A stretch of 64,000 nucleotides of DNA from Trachythela sp. YZ-2020 (lineage: Eukaryota; Cnidaria; Anthozoa; Malacalcyonacea; Clavulariidae): NCBI GenBank assembly GCA_016169945.1, contig JADLSH010000256.1, positions 1,674,001 through 1,738,000 on the forward strand, given 5' to 3'. The translations under genes were made by a program, and so were the position numbers. This document shows, one piece after another, positions 1 to 13,900 of this stretch. A model generated the notes under the pieces. The model searched no databases. It was not told where the DNA came from and was given only the letters and a program-made list of their open reading frames with translations. How positions within the stretch are numbered: the stretch's first letter is position 1; the number at the start of each line of letters is the position of its first letter.

Positions 1-278
1 CCGGTATATGATTTATCTCTATTGGAATGGAATTAACAGTACTACAGGATTGAATGACCAAATATTACTTGTACCACGTGCTAATTTGTAACAATGATTG
101 ACTGATTGTAATAGCAATTCTAATGATTTATGAAATTAATATGAATTTTGTTCCGCTGCAAAATAACCGTCTTTGTCTGGTAAATGTTTTTAGAGAAAAG
201 AGAGCTTAAAGTGCTATTAACCCCAAAGGGTGAAAGATGGAACTATTGCACGGCTAGCTGAGCGTGCAATAGTTTTTT

Positions 279-300
279 TGCATTTTCACGATCGTGAAAA
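279..300. repeat. 22-bp perfect palindrome beside a 12-bp hairpin
   Basis: CATTTTCACG meeting CGTGAAAATG around AT. Immediately left (246-279) AACTATTGCACG pairs with CGTGCAATAGTT. Part of an uncharacterised inverted-repeat region. Confidence 0.7.
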
Positions 301-848
301 TGGAACTTTTATTTCAACGTCACGTGATCATAATCAACCAATTAAATGATGAGAATCTACTAAGGTGTTATATAAAAATGGTTATATAATGAAATGGTTA
401 AAAAAGGCCCTGCCTCATTAAAATATTTTTACCATTGCACTCATAAACATTCATTATTTGTATATTATTATATAAGTATACAGATTTCCGTGCCGTAGAA
501 AGGTGAAATAAAAATCGTATCCTCACGGTGGACGATATTTCTCACATGTGGTGAATTATCGTCTCAGTGTTTTGATTGGCTAGTGTTTTCGCGCTCAAAA
601 TGGTAAACATGGCGCCCAGTCTTAGCGAAGTGGGAGTTTTATTGCGTTTTTCGCTAATAAAGCGACTATATTACCATCAAGGAAAACACTCAAGGCTAAA
701 AATACTTAAGATTAACATTTTGATTGGAATTTCAGTAAGAAAATGAAGAAATATAAACGGTAAGAAATCTGTTTTTGAGGCTAGATATGCTTCGCTTGCA
801 TGTTGTTCGTTGTGAGTCTGTCAGTGTCACATATTTTTCTCGATACTT

Positions 849-1189
849 AGGGACCGGTCATTATTTATGGCAGGGGTGGGGGCTGAAGAGAAAATGTTTT
901 AAAGCCAAAATTTTTTCCCACCCCACCTTTTTTGTAACAAAAAATTTTTTACCCCATATTTTATAGAAGGTTAAAAAATAAATTACCCCACCAAATCATC
1001 AACCTTTTCATAACAACCAATATTAAAAATTCGATTTTCCGTTATTAAATTAAACATTCAGTTTATTGCACTAAGCACTCGGTCAGCCTTCTCATTTTTT
1101 ATTTTACCCCACCCCAGACCTGCCTAATTTTTTAGTTACCCCACCATTTTCTCTTCGGCCTTTCGCTTCATAAATAATGATCGGTCCCT
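849..1189. mobile_element. MITE with AGGGACCGGTCATTATTTAT ends
   Basis: Inverted ends of about 21 bp, subterminal GAAGAGAAAATG/CATTTTCTCTTC, and a body with several TTTTACCCCACC segments. Flanked by TTA-like bases; class uncertain. Confidence 0.78.
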
Positions 1190-1212
1190 TATATAATAAA
1201 CAAATTACTTCA

Positions 1213-1318
1213 TTATTTACTCGTTGTGAAGGATCGCTAAAACCTTAACTATGGCGAAACCCACTCGTTAGCTGCGCTCACTCGTTTGTTTAGCAATCCT
1301 TCACAACTCGTAAATAAA
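1213..1318. repeat. Strong inverted repeat
   Basis: TTATTTACTCGTTGTGAAGG and GATCGCTAAA pair with TTTAGCAATCCTTCACAACT and CGTAAATAA around a 45-nt GC-rich loop. Probably a foldback element or part of one. Confidence 0.8.
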
Positions 1319-2135
1319 AATCGTACGCACTCACCAACCTCTCTCCTCCGCAGAGGTTTCCGACATTATAAACTATTATGTGTTTTATGTGTTTCTAACT
1401 ATCATGTGTTTCAAACATGAAGTTGTAAAGGGAAGAGTGGGGAACTTCCGCTGATTATAAGGAAGAGAGGAACGTAGGCGGGAAGCAAAATGAAATCGCG
1501 AAACGAGGAAACCTCTGCCAAAAAACGGTCGAAATAATGCCCAAATGGTCGAAATAATGCCAAATCCAGGGGGTGGACTGTCTTGTTAAATTAATGGATG
1601 ATAAAGACAATTTGAACGTACAATGAATTATCGATTGAAAGTAAGTAAAAATATGGCCGAACATTTGCTTTCTGATCTATTCATAAGTGAATATTATTCA
1701 AGGCATAATTTTTGTACGATAGTAGCGATATTACGTACGAGATCGATGATTTACGTCTTGTATTATTAAATATTTACTATTCTACTTCAAATATAAAATA
1801 TACTGAGTTGACTTTGAATAGTTTGAATTATTTCATTTCATTGCAAACCCAAACAGTATGACGAAATGTGTGGCTGTATTAGTTTTTATTAGAAACGTTC
1901 GTGCCTATGCTCATAAATATTATAATTTTAAAACAACATTTTAGGTTTTCGACTCCCCCCGGTTTTCCGAGCCATTGGGTGTGGCTTTTGGCAGAGGCTT
2001 CTCTTCCGCACTCAAACGTTTTCGTTTCGCGCCTGCGTTCCTCTCTCAACGGGTCAGCGGTGTTTTTCTTCATATTAACATTTTAAAAAGCCTCTGCGCA
2101 GGAGAGAGCTCACCAACCATGAAGTAATCTATATA

Positions 2136-2290
2136 TAGTAAAAATCCTCATCTTGATCACTTTAATTATTCACTGTCAAAGTTACCGGATATGATGTCAT
2201 TAGGTGAATTGTAAATTAGTTTTCCTTTGCTTTTTGATACTAAAATTCACCTAATGACATCATATCCGGTCAAGATGAGGATTTTTACTA
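2136..2290. mobile_element. Foldback MITE, GTAAAAATCCTCATCTTGA family, copy 1
   Basis: Arms TAGTAAAAATCCTCATCTTG plus CCGGATATGATGTCATTAGG mirrored at 2245-2290. One arm holds an extra 27 bp. A larger copy lies at 18031-18401. Confidence 0.82.
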
Positions 2291-2532
2291 AAGATATATT
2301 ACATTTCTTCTCAGAATGACTCAAATATTACACATACCAAGGTATAGCACCATTATTTATATCTAGGTATAGCACCATTATTTACTCTGCAAAGGAAAAG
2401 TCTAATAAACAATAGTGAAAGCATTATAGACCACTTTCATGTTATTATAAAGTGCCCAAACTTGCCCTGCTGCTAACATATCTATGGTGTTAACATTTCA
2501 AGATAATTTTAACTCCACGAGGCCACTTGGGC

Positions 2533-2853
2533 CAGGGTGCATTTTATGTAAAGGCCACGCCGAAGATACGCCAGCACTCTAACAAGGTCACGCCAAGACA
2601 TTTCGAAAGAACGGTTCAAATGCCATGCCAAACATTGAAATTGCTATGCCAAGCTTAGAACGGCGCAAGTTACTGCCAATGAATTGATTGAAATATTTCC
2701 AGTGTGTGAATAAATATCACCGTAGGCTTAAAAATTAGTACTTTCATACGCCAGTACGTCAAAAAATACACGATTGTACGCCATGCAGTACGCCGAGAAT
2801 TTCTGAAGTCCACGCCGAAGATCTTCGGCGTGTTGCACTTAAAATGCACCCTG
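2533..2853. mobile_element. hAT-like MITE with CAGGGTGCATTTTA ends
   Basis: Inverted ends CAGGGTGCATTTTA with CACGCCGAAGATCTTCGGCG near the right end. Imperfect 8-bp flanks (CACTTGGG/GAGTTGGG). A diverged relative lies reversed at about 54055-54265. Confidence 0.72.
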
Positions 2854-2969
2854 GAGTTGGGCCACTTTACAGGCATATAAAATATAGTCCCAAGAAGCCC
2901 TGGGTACGAGGTTGTGGGCGTCCAGTTATGAAATTGACCTATATAGCCTTTCCATAAATGGTAATATAA

Positions 2970-3559
2970 GACCTGTTTCAAACGTCGCATTTTCCATATG
3001 TCGGATTCAATTGTTTGAATTATGTTCATGCAAAATTCGACGTCTGAAACATGTAAATTCGACGTTTTTAATTGCGGTCGACCGTAACTTTAAATTCGAT
3101 CGGTTCGGTCGCATAATGCAAGCTACGTCGCATTTTGCATGTGTCGAATTCAATGATGCTTGGGCGTGGCGCAAGAGACATCATGTAATGCTATTGAAAG
3201 GTAACATGTTGCCAGTTTGTCAAGCGCATTTGTGGCAAACACGGCGGCCGTAGCTTCAGAAAAATATATATCTTGTAACAAAGAATTGAATGACCGATCT
3301 TACTGCATATTCGCGCGGAATATATACGAATAGATACGTTTTACGAAATACGATCGGAATGTATACGAAATATGTACAAGCTGTCTCCATAGTAAAATTT
3401 GTAAAGCTGGTTTAATTGTCCTTTGGCATGCATGTACAATTTAATGCTAATTTGTTTCAATTGTTTGAATGTGGCGCCATATACTGTGTTTATTTCTAGG
3501 ACCACGTTCGGTATGTTATTTAATTCGACACATGCAAAATTCGACGTTTGAAACAGGCC
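2970..3559. mobile_element. MITE related to the GGCCCGTTTCAGACG family
   Basis: Ends GACCTGTTTCAAACGTCG and CGACGTTTGAAACAGGCC; subterminal GCATGTGTCGAATT motifs on both arms. Target duplication not clear. Confidence 0.75.
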
Positions 3560-4683
3560 CAAGTAAAAAAATAGTGGATTGCATGGCGATCAGTGGAATC
3601 TACTGAAACGCGACTGCATTATTATGCCAAAGGCCCATTGATCATTGACTTTGGTTATAATGGCAAAGCAATTGCTGGTGACGCAGGTACGCCAACTCAA
3701 ATAGCAATAGCAAGAAAACAAAACTAGTCCATATAAATTGTGGTATTTTTAATGCCTTGCAAAACCCAACAAAACGATATAAATGATTTCCCTACTTTAT
3801 ATGTACAAAGTTTACAAAATAAAATGGGATATTTTACAACAGGACGAACATTACAATGAACAAAAATGAGAATCTTTTGCATATTCCTACTATATCATGA
3901 AAAAGGGTACTTGACATTTTACCGTACCCGAGTAATGCACGTTTTTCATGGCGCATGCAATATTTAGTGATTGCTTGGGTGTACGGTAAAATTCCCCAAT
4001 ATACATTTACGACTTTCGCGGTCTATCCCGGTAGTAGCCAGATTGCGCAATAAACATGAAAGTTTTGTCGTATAGTTCGGACGTTAGCACGAATAGTTTT
4101 GGCGTTAGGTACATGAGGCATCTTACATGTCAAAGTGTGTGTTCACAAACAATTTGACATGTTAATGCCTTTAGATGCAGTACGGACACAACTGCTGTCG
4201 GGCCCTAAACGTATAAAGTAAAAGAATCTTAAAACCCTAGCTTGGCAAACCAGGAAACAATGTTGCGACATGGCTTTTTAGGCTACTATAATTCCAGAAA
4301 ACATTTCAAAACTACGGTGTTTCCTGGAATGTTCCCCATGCTTGGATTCATTGTCGCGGAAACAAAATACAATTCTCAGAAAGCGAAAATGTTTCATACG
4401 AAATCCAAGAAGACATTGCTTTCAAAGTCTGATTTTTGTTGCGGAGACAATGTTCCGGCAACAATGTTTCTTGCTTTGCAATCTTCGGGAAACTTCCGCA
4501 ACAATGTTTCCTAGTTGGCCCAGGGCTTTACAACGCCTTGAGAACATTCATACATGGCCTTGTAGTACCATTGTACCAACACCTTGACAATATACTGGAA
4601 ATTATAGTACCTCGCTAAGCGGGCGTCCAAACTCAACTAGAAGTCATTGTAACCCTTTCCCGTACTTAGCTTTAAATTGTTAC
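3560..4683. other. TOP2 3' flank, no gene seen
   Basis: No convincing coding sequence. The TOP2 3' UTR must start at 4683 and run leftward. Imperfect inverted repeats (AAACAATGTTGCGAC/GAAACATTGTTTCC-like motifs at 4255-4515) suggest another degraded foldback element. Confidence 0.5.
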
Positions 4684-4959
4684 TTAAATATCGAAATCGC
4701 TGTCATCATCACCATCATCATTCATCCAATCATCCTCGGCGCTAGAAGCATCCCGACTCTGGTTTTCACCCATCTCCTCGTCACCTTCACCAAAGTTATA
4801 TTGCACAGCAGTTTTCTGACGTCGTGCTGGTCTCTTCACAGGGGAGACAGGTTTACTATCAACACTGGCAGCATCGTTGTCGTCCTCGTCACTGCTGGAT
4901 AGGATGTCACGAGATCGCTTTTGGGCGGCTGATGCTTGAGCCTTGCTCGTTATTTTCGC
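4684..4959 (-). CDS. TOP2: TOP2 exon 23 (residues 1381-1471 and stop)
   Basis: The last coding exon: RDILSSSDEDDNDAAS, basic KRPARRQK, and a very acidic end (DDWMNDDGDDDSDFDI), then TAA at 4684-4686. Acidic/Ser tails with a nearby basic cluster are typical of metazoan TOP2. No clear AATAAA follows in the first 700 nt of the minus strand; an ATTAAA near 3750 is only a weak candidate. Confidence 0.9.
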   Translation of the reverse strand, partial: AKITSKAQASAAQKRSRDILSSSDEDDNDAASVDSKPVSPVKRPARRQKTAVQYNFGEGDEEMGENQSRDASSAEDDWMNDDGDDDSDFDI

Positions 4960-7900
4960 CTGACGGAAAAAAGTTATAAAGTATTAGAGATCGAGCAGAT
5001 TACGCTAAGTCACGTACAACTTATAATTCATCGTTAAGCCCTGGACATACGAGGATGAGAGTTGGTGAGGGTTATCATCTTGGCAAGCGAGAGCTTGCAT
5101 GAGAGTTTCATCAACTCTCATGCCCCGGTCAAACAAAAACAAGAGTTACATGAGAGTTGACTGGGTATTACCACGCGTACCGGTCAAAGGGCTTTAGTTA
5201 TATGGCGCCAGTATAGTTCTTGCTTGAAATCAACAACGGAAATCTACGCAGTTTTACGTTGGTGATTTCAATTTAATTTTGTATGCGTATTGTCCGTGTT
5301 CGAGAGGGACAATTTTCAACGAAGATTCGTAGTGCAACGCGTTGCCGAACCAATCAAATTTCGTCTAACATCATTTGCATTGCAAATCGTCTTTGAAACC
5401 GTCCGGCCATCAGTTTTCTTGATAAACAGAGTAAAACAAAGACTGGGTATGAGCATACCACATGAAAAGAATGTGGGATTACATAACGGTATCACAACAC
5501 AAAAATTTGTTTCAATTACTGCTTGAAGGAATTAGAGGCTGATGTCTGACCAAATCGAAAACATTGAACAAATTTCATTTTGATCGAAATTTTCTCGAAT
5601 AATTTCAGCAAATTGAGCCAAATTATTTTTGAGAAATGAATTGTTGGGCCACTATATATATATATATATATTGACACAAAATAATTTTAAATTGGGCAGC
5701 CATTAATGACAGTGGTTTATGAATAACGGCAGACTCCGTTGGGTGAGGGAGAAAAACTACTTCATTGGAAATCTAACAAACAATTACTCCTTATTTTTCT
5801 TATCCTCGCTTAAAAATCACTACCGTTGACATACCTTTTTGGCAGGCGGTTTGGATGTCTTTGTGACAATACTACCTACAGACGAGTCAGAGTCGATATC
5901 TATGATGTCTTTCTTGGCTGGCTTCTGTTCAAAAAAGAAATTAAGATTTCCTATTAATGATAGGTTGTAGTAAACGTTCAGGGAGAGTAAAAATAAGAAG
6001 TGCTAAGACTTATACGAGGAAGATATTTATTATATAAACATAAGTGTTATATAGAGTTTTATGCCACTGAGAAAAATCGTATTTAATCACACGTAAAAAA
6101 CGATTATTTTTTTGGAAAAAATATCATTTGCAAAATCAAAAAAAAAAAATATTATTACTATTTGTACATGTTTGTTTTTTTTTTGTTTGCTCATAAAGAA
6201 TTGTCGTTTGTTTTTTGTTTGTTTATAAAATAAACAGAACAGAATAATAGATTGAAATATGAATTTATTTCTGAATAGTAAGAGATTGTTGCTCACACGC
6301 CTCGCTCACCTGTGAGATACAACTCCAACACAACACTCGAAAATAATATATTTTCATGCAACCATGTAAATATTATCGATAATCTCTCTGCTTTATTCAT
6401 TCGCCACCAGATAAAGGCAACAACATATAATGAAAACAATTTATCTTTTCTCACTCAATTTAGCAATATCTGTTACAAGATGGTGCTAACGGGTCATCAA
6501 CAATTATCAACATTTTCACAAATACACAGAGTACTCTTTTTTGACACTCCCCTCCCCACCCCCCCTCCCTCGCAGAGCGCGCGCTAAAATGCTGAACCTC
6601 GGTTAAATGACGATGAATCTATCATCGACACTATAAAAAGCGTACACTTGGTCATGAACCCCCGCCCCCTAACGCACGGTTTGTATCCCATGACCCTTTA
6701 GTGGAACCTAGTTCAACCTACCTATACGTAAATAGGACGGTTTAGAGTGCAATCTGGAAAAGGCATGCACTATGGTAAGGGACATCTTGCTGTGTCCATA
6801 CAGTGTCCAGATTGAAAATAATCGAACTGAATTACTTTTTGGCATTATACTAACATTGAATCACCATTCTCTCGCCCAAACAGAATTGAGAAATTATTGC
6901 TTGTATATACTGTGTATCATTATGTATAAAATTATTATAAAAGCATAGAATATGCTTACATTTTCAGAGTTGCAAAAAAGCTGTGGGTATGCGAGTATAC
7001 CACCCGTGAGGAAGGTTTACTGTCATTGAGGAAGGTTGAAAGTGAAACACTGAATAAGATTGCAAAGCAGTAAGCACATTGCAAGCAGTAAGTACTAGAC
7101 TACTCAGGTTTTTGTAGCAACAGTCAGCACACAGACAGTATTTGTAGCAACAGTCAGCACACAGTCAGCACTCAGTCAGACTAGCGGAAATGCAATGGCA
7201 AACTAGCAAACCTATATCCAGACAAAAGCCTGCATGTCGGAAAATTTCCAGTTATTGAGGAAGGTTGGAAAAACCCAAAATCATACCCGGAGGAAGGTTG
7301 AAAACATTTTGCAACTCTCTACATTTTGGATATCTATATACATACAACACAAAACAACTTACCCTTTTTGAAGGGGACTTCAGTTTCTTCGCTTTACTTT
7401 TACTTGTCTTAGAAGCGACTGAAGACTCTGAATCAGACGTTTCCAGAGACTTAGATTTCTTCGCCTTGCTACCCAAGAGTGCAGACGATGTTGCTGACTT
7501 CTTTCCAGCTTGCTTACTGCTCACGGAGGATGCTGCATCAGATGTATCTTCAAATTTCTTTAATGCCATTCTCTCAGTCAGTGATAACATATCCTGACTC
7601 TCGCTGTCCTCACTGAATCCCCAGTCTTCCTTCGCCTTTTCTTCCTTCGCTTTTTCTTCCTTCGCAATTTCTTTCTCACTAGTTTTAGCTTTGGCTGTTG
7701 TTTGCTTTGCAAAAGCTTTCTCGATCGTGTTCTTGGGCTTGGCTGCAGCAGGTTTACGAGCTCTTGACGTTTTTGAAGATCTCCCTGATTTGTTCTTAGA
7801 AACAAGCTTAGAGCCGGCTTCGGCATCCTCTCGTTCTTGAGCCTCGACAACCTAAGAGAGATAAGCATTTATATTTTGTGATAGGCAAATATGCTTCTTT

Positions 7901-10900
7901 AGAAGACGTCTTGTCCTTGAAATGGCTTCCAATAAGAGAACAAAGTGAATGGAACTTATTAAATATCACGCACAAAGCACTCTACAACAAATCGTGGCCT
8001 GGCTATTTACAGCTAAACGTACATCAACCAACGAGAGTCTTACGATCTTCTAACGGTGCGCAATTACAAATTCCACTTGAAAGAAATACACTACAGGATC
8101 ATGCTGCAAGACTTTTTAATGAATTGCCTATCAACTTAAGAAATACTGCAGAATTTGCAAGTTTTAGCAAAGAAACTATAAAAACTTCCTGTTCTTAAAG
8201 GCAAAAGACAGGATAACTTCTTAAATCTGTTGATACTTCTAAATTATATTGTAGAACTGTAAACATATGTTGACTTTTTAATATTTACTTATTTGTAAAT
8301 ACTTTATAACTATTTATAACTTGCTTTATTTTTGTATGGTAGATGAAGAGTCACTCTGTGGAAATGCTATCCATAAATATATGTTATTTACCGGTTGCGA
8401 GGTCCGGATGAGAAAAACTGTGCCCGAGGTCTTGAAAACGGCCCGAGCCCGAATTTTTAACATAGGTAAAATTTAAGAATTTATTAAAATTGAAAATTCC
8501 AGTGTGGCGAAATAATGAGATCAGTGCAATTGTGAATTCAAAGCGAGGCTGACAAAACTTGAACGTTAAAAGAAAACACGAAGACGAAAACTCAAGAAAA
8601 CTGGCAAGAAACTCACAAAAAACCATGGTTTCTGTAAAAATGTACACGATATTTTTAAATAATAATATATGGGAGTAGAAAAGCATAGGAATGAAAGGTT
8701 TTAGCCTGGTTTTCCGTGTTTCTTCGACAAGGATATCTTCGTGTTTACTTGCTTTGGCCATAAAAAACTCACAAAGTGAATCATGCAGTGAATGCATGTG
8801 TTTTGACTTCGATCAACGCTTTCTACTAAAACTGGACAATGAACAAGGTATGCTGTAATTCTGGCCATTTCACGGTAAAAAACATCCTCAACTTTGTTTG
8901 CCAAGGGCCACGGCTTTAATTTTTTTTTGTTTACAACATGTATACGAAAAGTACTTTAACAAATGGGCAGAAAAATCATGTTTTCACTACAGTTGGTCCA
9001 TATTTTTAAGTTTTATGTATGGAGAAAAGTTTTTTCTTCTATGATATCTGTTTAAACTGTATTTTTTTAACTTTAATGTGGCCAAATACTGAAATACATG
9101 AGCAATAAAACAAATGTGTTAGTTTTAATACACGAGCATTTAAAACAAATGTATTAGTTTTCTCGACGTATCGTGCTTAGTATGAAGCCTTTGGAGTTGA
9201 TGCAATTCATTTTTGTACTCTAACTAATCGTTAGGCTAGCTTTTTGAACTTTTTGGGCAGATTTTTTAATCTAAAGATTGTTTCACTCCTGTGTTTTGTC
9301 GCGTAATCCAGAGCGGGCCGGATGAGTTTCAGAGCGGGCCGGATGCAAAAATCCGGACCGCTCTGAAACGCTCGCTAGCCAATCAGATTGCTTTATTTTC
9401 ATAGAGAAAAAATAAATCATTATTATTATTATATTATTATTATTTATTTCTGAACACTTCACTCGACGTAAAGCCCTGCCGGGTGAACTAGGAAGTATTG
9501 TGTGGAAAGTAGAAACATTAGAAAATTCCATTGTTCCTTTTACGTTTGTCCACTTTTGGAAACATTGTTGCGGGAAAAATTTAATTCCCAGAATTTTTTA
9601 CCAAAAACTTCCAGAAACTTATCGGCGTTTGTTGCAATAACAATTTTTCCTAGTTCATCCACCTTCGGGAACATGTCTAAGAAATATTTCTGCAAACTTG
9701 AAAAATATAGCATCCCACATCTCTTCTAATTAACAATTAGATTATGAGCTCAAGATTTCTATGAGGTGATAGTTGATGAGGGCGAAGCCCGAATGAACTA
9801 TCATCTCATAGAAATCGAGAGCGAATAATCTAATTGTTTTAGTAGAAACCAGCAAGAAAACAGTATTTCAAAACGTTTTTCATCATTTATTGAAATAAAT
9901 TCGTTAAAAATCGAGCCGAGGAGATGGCTGTTTCGCTACTCGCTATCTATCGACAATTAGATAGCGAGTAGCGTAGCCAATCAAATTACAGCATTTGCAA
10001 TAGTATACTAGTATGATTCTACTAATGAGTTTTAGAGCGTTTTAAACACCACGTTTATGACAGCCATACTGGTGTAACCTCATTATTTATTCACCGGAAA
10101 ATTTAGGAAGAAAGATATGCCACTGATGGTTGATTCTTATCTAGACAATACGTGTTCTTTCCCACCAATAACTATAAATTGTTAGAACCTCTTCTAAAAT
10201 ATCTCCAACAGCACAGTAGAATTATGGTGGTCACACCAATATGGCCGCCATTGGCTTCATTTGCGCATAGCAGATGCACTATCCAGTCCTAGTTTTCAGA
10301 TCAGTGGGCTTAAGTAGTGATTTGAAAAAAGTATTATGTAATTTCCAATGCAAATTAGTAGCAGTTGTGAAAGACTAGTGTATGCATGGGCCCTGCAGTA
10401 GCAATGGACAAGTAGGAATGGAGTCTTCGACTCAGCAGTTCCGCCGAATTACGAAGACTGAAGTACTAGTCATTTGTACATAGGACTGCATGGTCATGCT
10501 ATGCAAATTTTCAATTATTCAAACTTTAGAAACGTATTGTTTTTAGACTATCTAAGTGCACATTTACTAGCATAGCATGACAAGTTGTCATGGCTAGCTT
10601 CGCCACCAGCTGCTTTTGACCAAAAATTTCCATTTTTTTGTACAGATTTCTGTAGTTTATCAAAAGAAGTGTAGTACTCAGTTAACAAGAACTTCGACGT
10701 TTCCGAACGGCCTTCGCTCGAAACGTCGAAGTTCTTGATATATTTTTCAGGTAGTTTGATCCTATAAACGCTCAGCATATCATGTAACTCTACCTACACT
10801 GGAAGCACGCATTCAACCTGCATGCACTCATTTAACTACTATATTTCTTACCTCAAGTTCCTCAAGGAAAGCTTCTAAGTCCTCTAGCCACAGATCTTTT

Positions 10901-13900
10901 GGCGTCTTGCCACGTAATGTCTCCAATTCAGATCGCTAAACAAAAACAAATTGTGTGTTACTGTATCTGGTTAATATAATAATAATAATCACCTTGCAGT
11001 CGTTAGACTCAATTACGTGTATCAATTATACAAGAGAGATTATTTAAAATTATATACAATATAAAATGTCACTATAATTATATGTATGAATATTTATATC
11101 AATATAAAATGTTCTAGCTCTTTGCTTTGGCAGCATATTGCATTATTAAGTGTTTTTACATCTATCTGTCCTAATCCTTGGTAACCTATATCGACGTTCT
11201 TTTCTCTCAAGTTATATTCAGAAGTATTACCATCTCGGGGCGGTAAAATATTCCAAAGTTTGTGCTTCCTACCATTATCATTGCTTGTCTCGATTTGCGA
11301 GAAAGGTTTTTCACATAGTATTTCTCTTCTTTCAAATAAACTTCCTATATTTTCTTTCGCAACAGCGTCACTGAAACTCAATTCTGGAAATATTATCCTT
11401 AAAGATGTTTTCGCAATACAAATGATGCGTGGATCGTTAGGATAATAAACTATCTCGGTACAGTGCATGGTGTGACTTAACGTCCGCAGCAAGTTAAACT
11501 CTACGACGCGCCAGTTCGACGACGCCCGATCCTTCATGAAAGACAACAAAGTTTGAATATTTTGTTATCCCAGGCAGAGGTATCCTCAACAGCGTTGTCA
11601 TTCTCAACACAAGCATTTTCACGTCTTTCCAACGTGAAAGCTTGTTGCAACGTTAGAGGTGTTACTTAAAGTAGAGCTTATAGCAGACACCGCATCGTTT
11701 TTGCCAAACTAAGCTATTAAGGCAATTTGAAAAAGCTTCAAACATTTATATAGTAATCAAATTGTTTAACCCTGAGCTGAAATCGAGACCGCGCGTCGTT
11801 GATCTTAAACTCTCTAAAATATTATCACGGAGAAGTAGCGTTTACTTGGTTGTCCGTCGTTACGAGTAGTACAGTTAGTTTTACAGGCAAACGCTTCGCA
11901 CATTTTGTGTATATAGTACTAGGTCAAGTATAAACAAGGAACGAAGCTTGCATATTTCATTGCAAAGTAAATTCTAGATAGCTACATTCAATGCCAAGCA
12001 AACTTTTCGCGGCTCCTTTCTTCATGTTATTTAGGTGTGCTGCATGAAGGCCAATAAGATCTACCAGCATGTAAATTCTATAGGGTAAGCAATTTTCATG
12101 AGAAAAGCCTATTTTCGACTAACGATTTCAACACAAAAATGCTCTCTATGTGATGATACGGATTAAGTGGAAGACAGCACAGAGTCAAAGAAGATAGGTT
12201 ACACCAACTGGCATTTTTGCGAATAAGACGCAAACGTAATAACGGCGACCAAAAATTATTGTATGGAAATCTTGTCTTGTATTAACTATCGCACGGATTA
12301 AATACAGTTAAAAGATTAAGACTATAGAGCGTTTGCACTTATCACGTGACAAATTCTAAAATCTAAACTACGAAAGCTACAAAGCTGGCTTTCTCACTTG
12401 TTTTCTAGATCTCATTTGAGCACTTGTTTTTCTCCGCCATGTTGGTGTTCCAAAATGGCATTGAAATAATGCTGACATCAGCAATAATATTTTTCAAAAC
12501 TCCATAACTCAGGGAGAAATAATCGTACGAACCCAAAATTTTTGGTGAACATTCTTAGTAACGACATACGGAAAATATAAAGCAGTCAGCTTTGTAGCTT
12601 TAATTTATGAATTTTGTGACGTCATGTGCAAACGCTCTATACAATTACTTTATGGTTTCCGTGTTTGGATGGCCTGATCCAAACACGCTTTCTTAACTCG
12701 AGCAACATTCCCAAATAACAACAACACGATAGTCTTCCGTGTTTGGATGGCCTGATCCAAACACGGGTTTCGACCAATCAGAGCACGCGTTATATACATG
12801 TTATTTTATAAACGGCTTTACCATTTGGAAGAGTTTGAAAAACCACACTCGTGCATGACGGCTTAAAATCCAAGCGTTGTATACAAGACGTGAAATTATG
12901 TATTTTGCCCTTGTAAACAGAGCATGAGCTTTGGTATGTGAATGTTATATTTTATTGTGTTTTACTATTGTATAATATATAATTGATATTTTGCACGATT
13001 GCATGTATATACATATATACACGGCCCCTTGAAAAACAATCCTTTATTGGATCGATGTTGGCTACCGTGTGAAAAGATATTTAAATAAATAAATGAACGA
13101 CTTCTAAATCTCCCTAGGACTTTCAATTAGACATTTCTTTCGCACTATATTACGAATTCCTTTGCATTGATAGCCCTTGCCCTTACGTTGGCGTTCTTAA
13201 ATCATTCATAAACTCTCCCCACAGAGGTAGGTGGGTGTGTACTATACAGGGTTGGATTTACTGTGGGGTGCAGGGAAGGGGGGGGGACTACCCTAGCCTT
13301 GGCAAAGTGGGTACAGGAGGAATGCCAATTTCCGTATCAAAATCCAAATTGTAGATTTGGCTGGGCAATTATCAAACAAAAATAAAATATTGGGCCTTTG
13401 GGGGGCTCTTTGACAATCTAGGCACCTTAGTTTTCAAAACTTTTCTGACAAGTTCAGCTCTTTGACCCCGTCGGTTGTCCTCAGTGATGATGCACCCATC
13501 GAGCTGGATCATCCCTGATACTATATTAATACTCACCTTATCATCTCGTTGTTTCAACAATTCATCTTTCTTTTCCTTGGAGAGACTGAGGATAGCCATA
13601 CTAAGCAGATAACTATAGTCAGGTCCAGAGCTGGCAGAACTTGATGTGGAGCTGATAGAGCTAGTCTCACTACGAGAATCTTCATCATCAGTTTCTTCAA
13701 TGATTGCAGTATTATTGCTCTTCTGATTTTCTTTCCAGATCTTCACCGGGTCAGAGGGATAACCACGTTCTACTAGTTTCATCACAACATCACGTTTCTT
13801 CTTGTTTTCTGAAGAATAAGAAGCACGTGTTAGCTTCAACATGTAAGTGTGAACAACTCCATGGTAGACGCGTAAAAATCTCACATCTTCCCAACAAGAT

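Noticed and set aside
4242..4618. Overlapping short frames at 4242-4618 as a gene next to TOP2
   Set aside because: Three frames overlap in a stretch of imperfect inverted repeats; no homology, splice structure or codon pattern supports coding.
7265..7597. Plus-strand 110-codon frame opposite TOP2 exon 21
   Set aside because: Antisense of a Lys/Ser-rich exon whose sense frame fits the TOP2 structure exactly.
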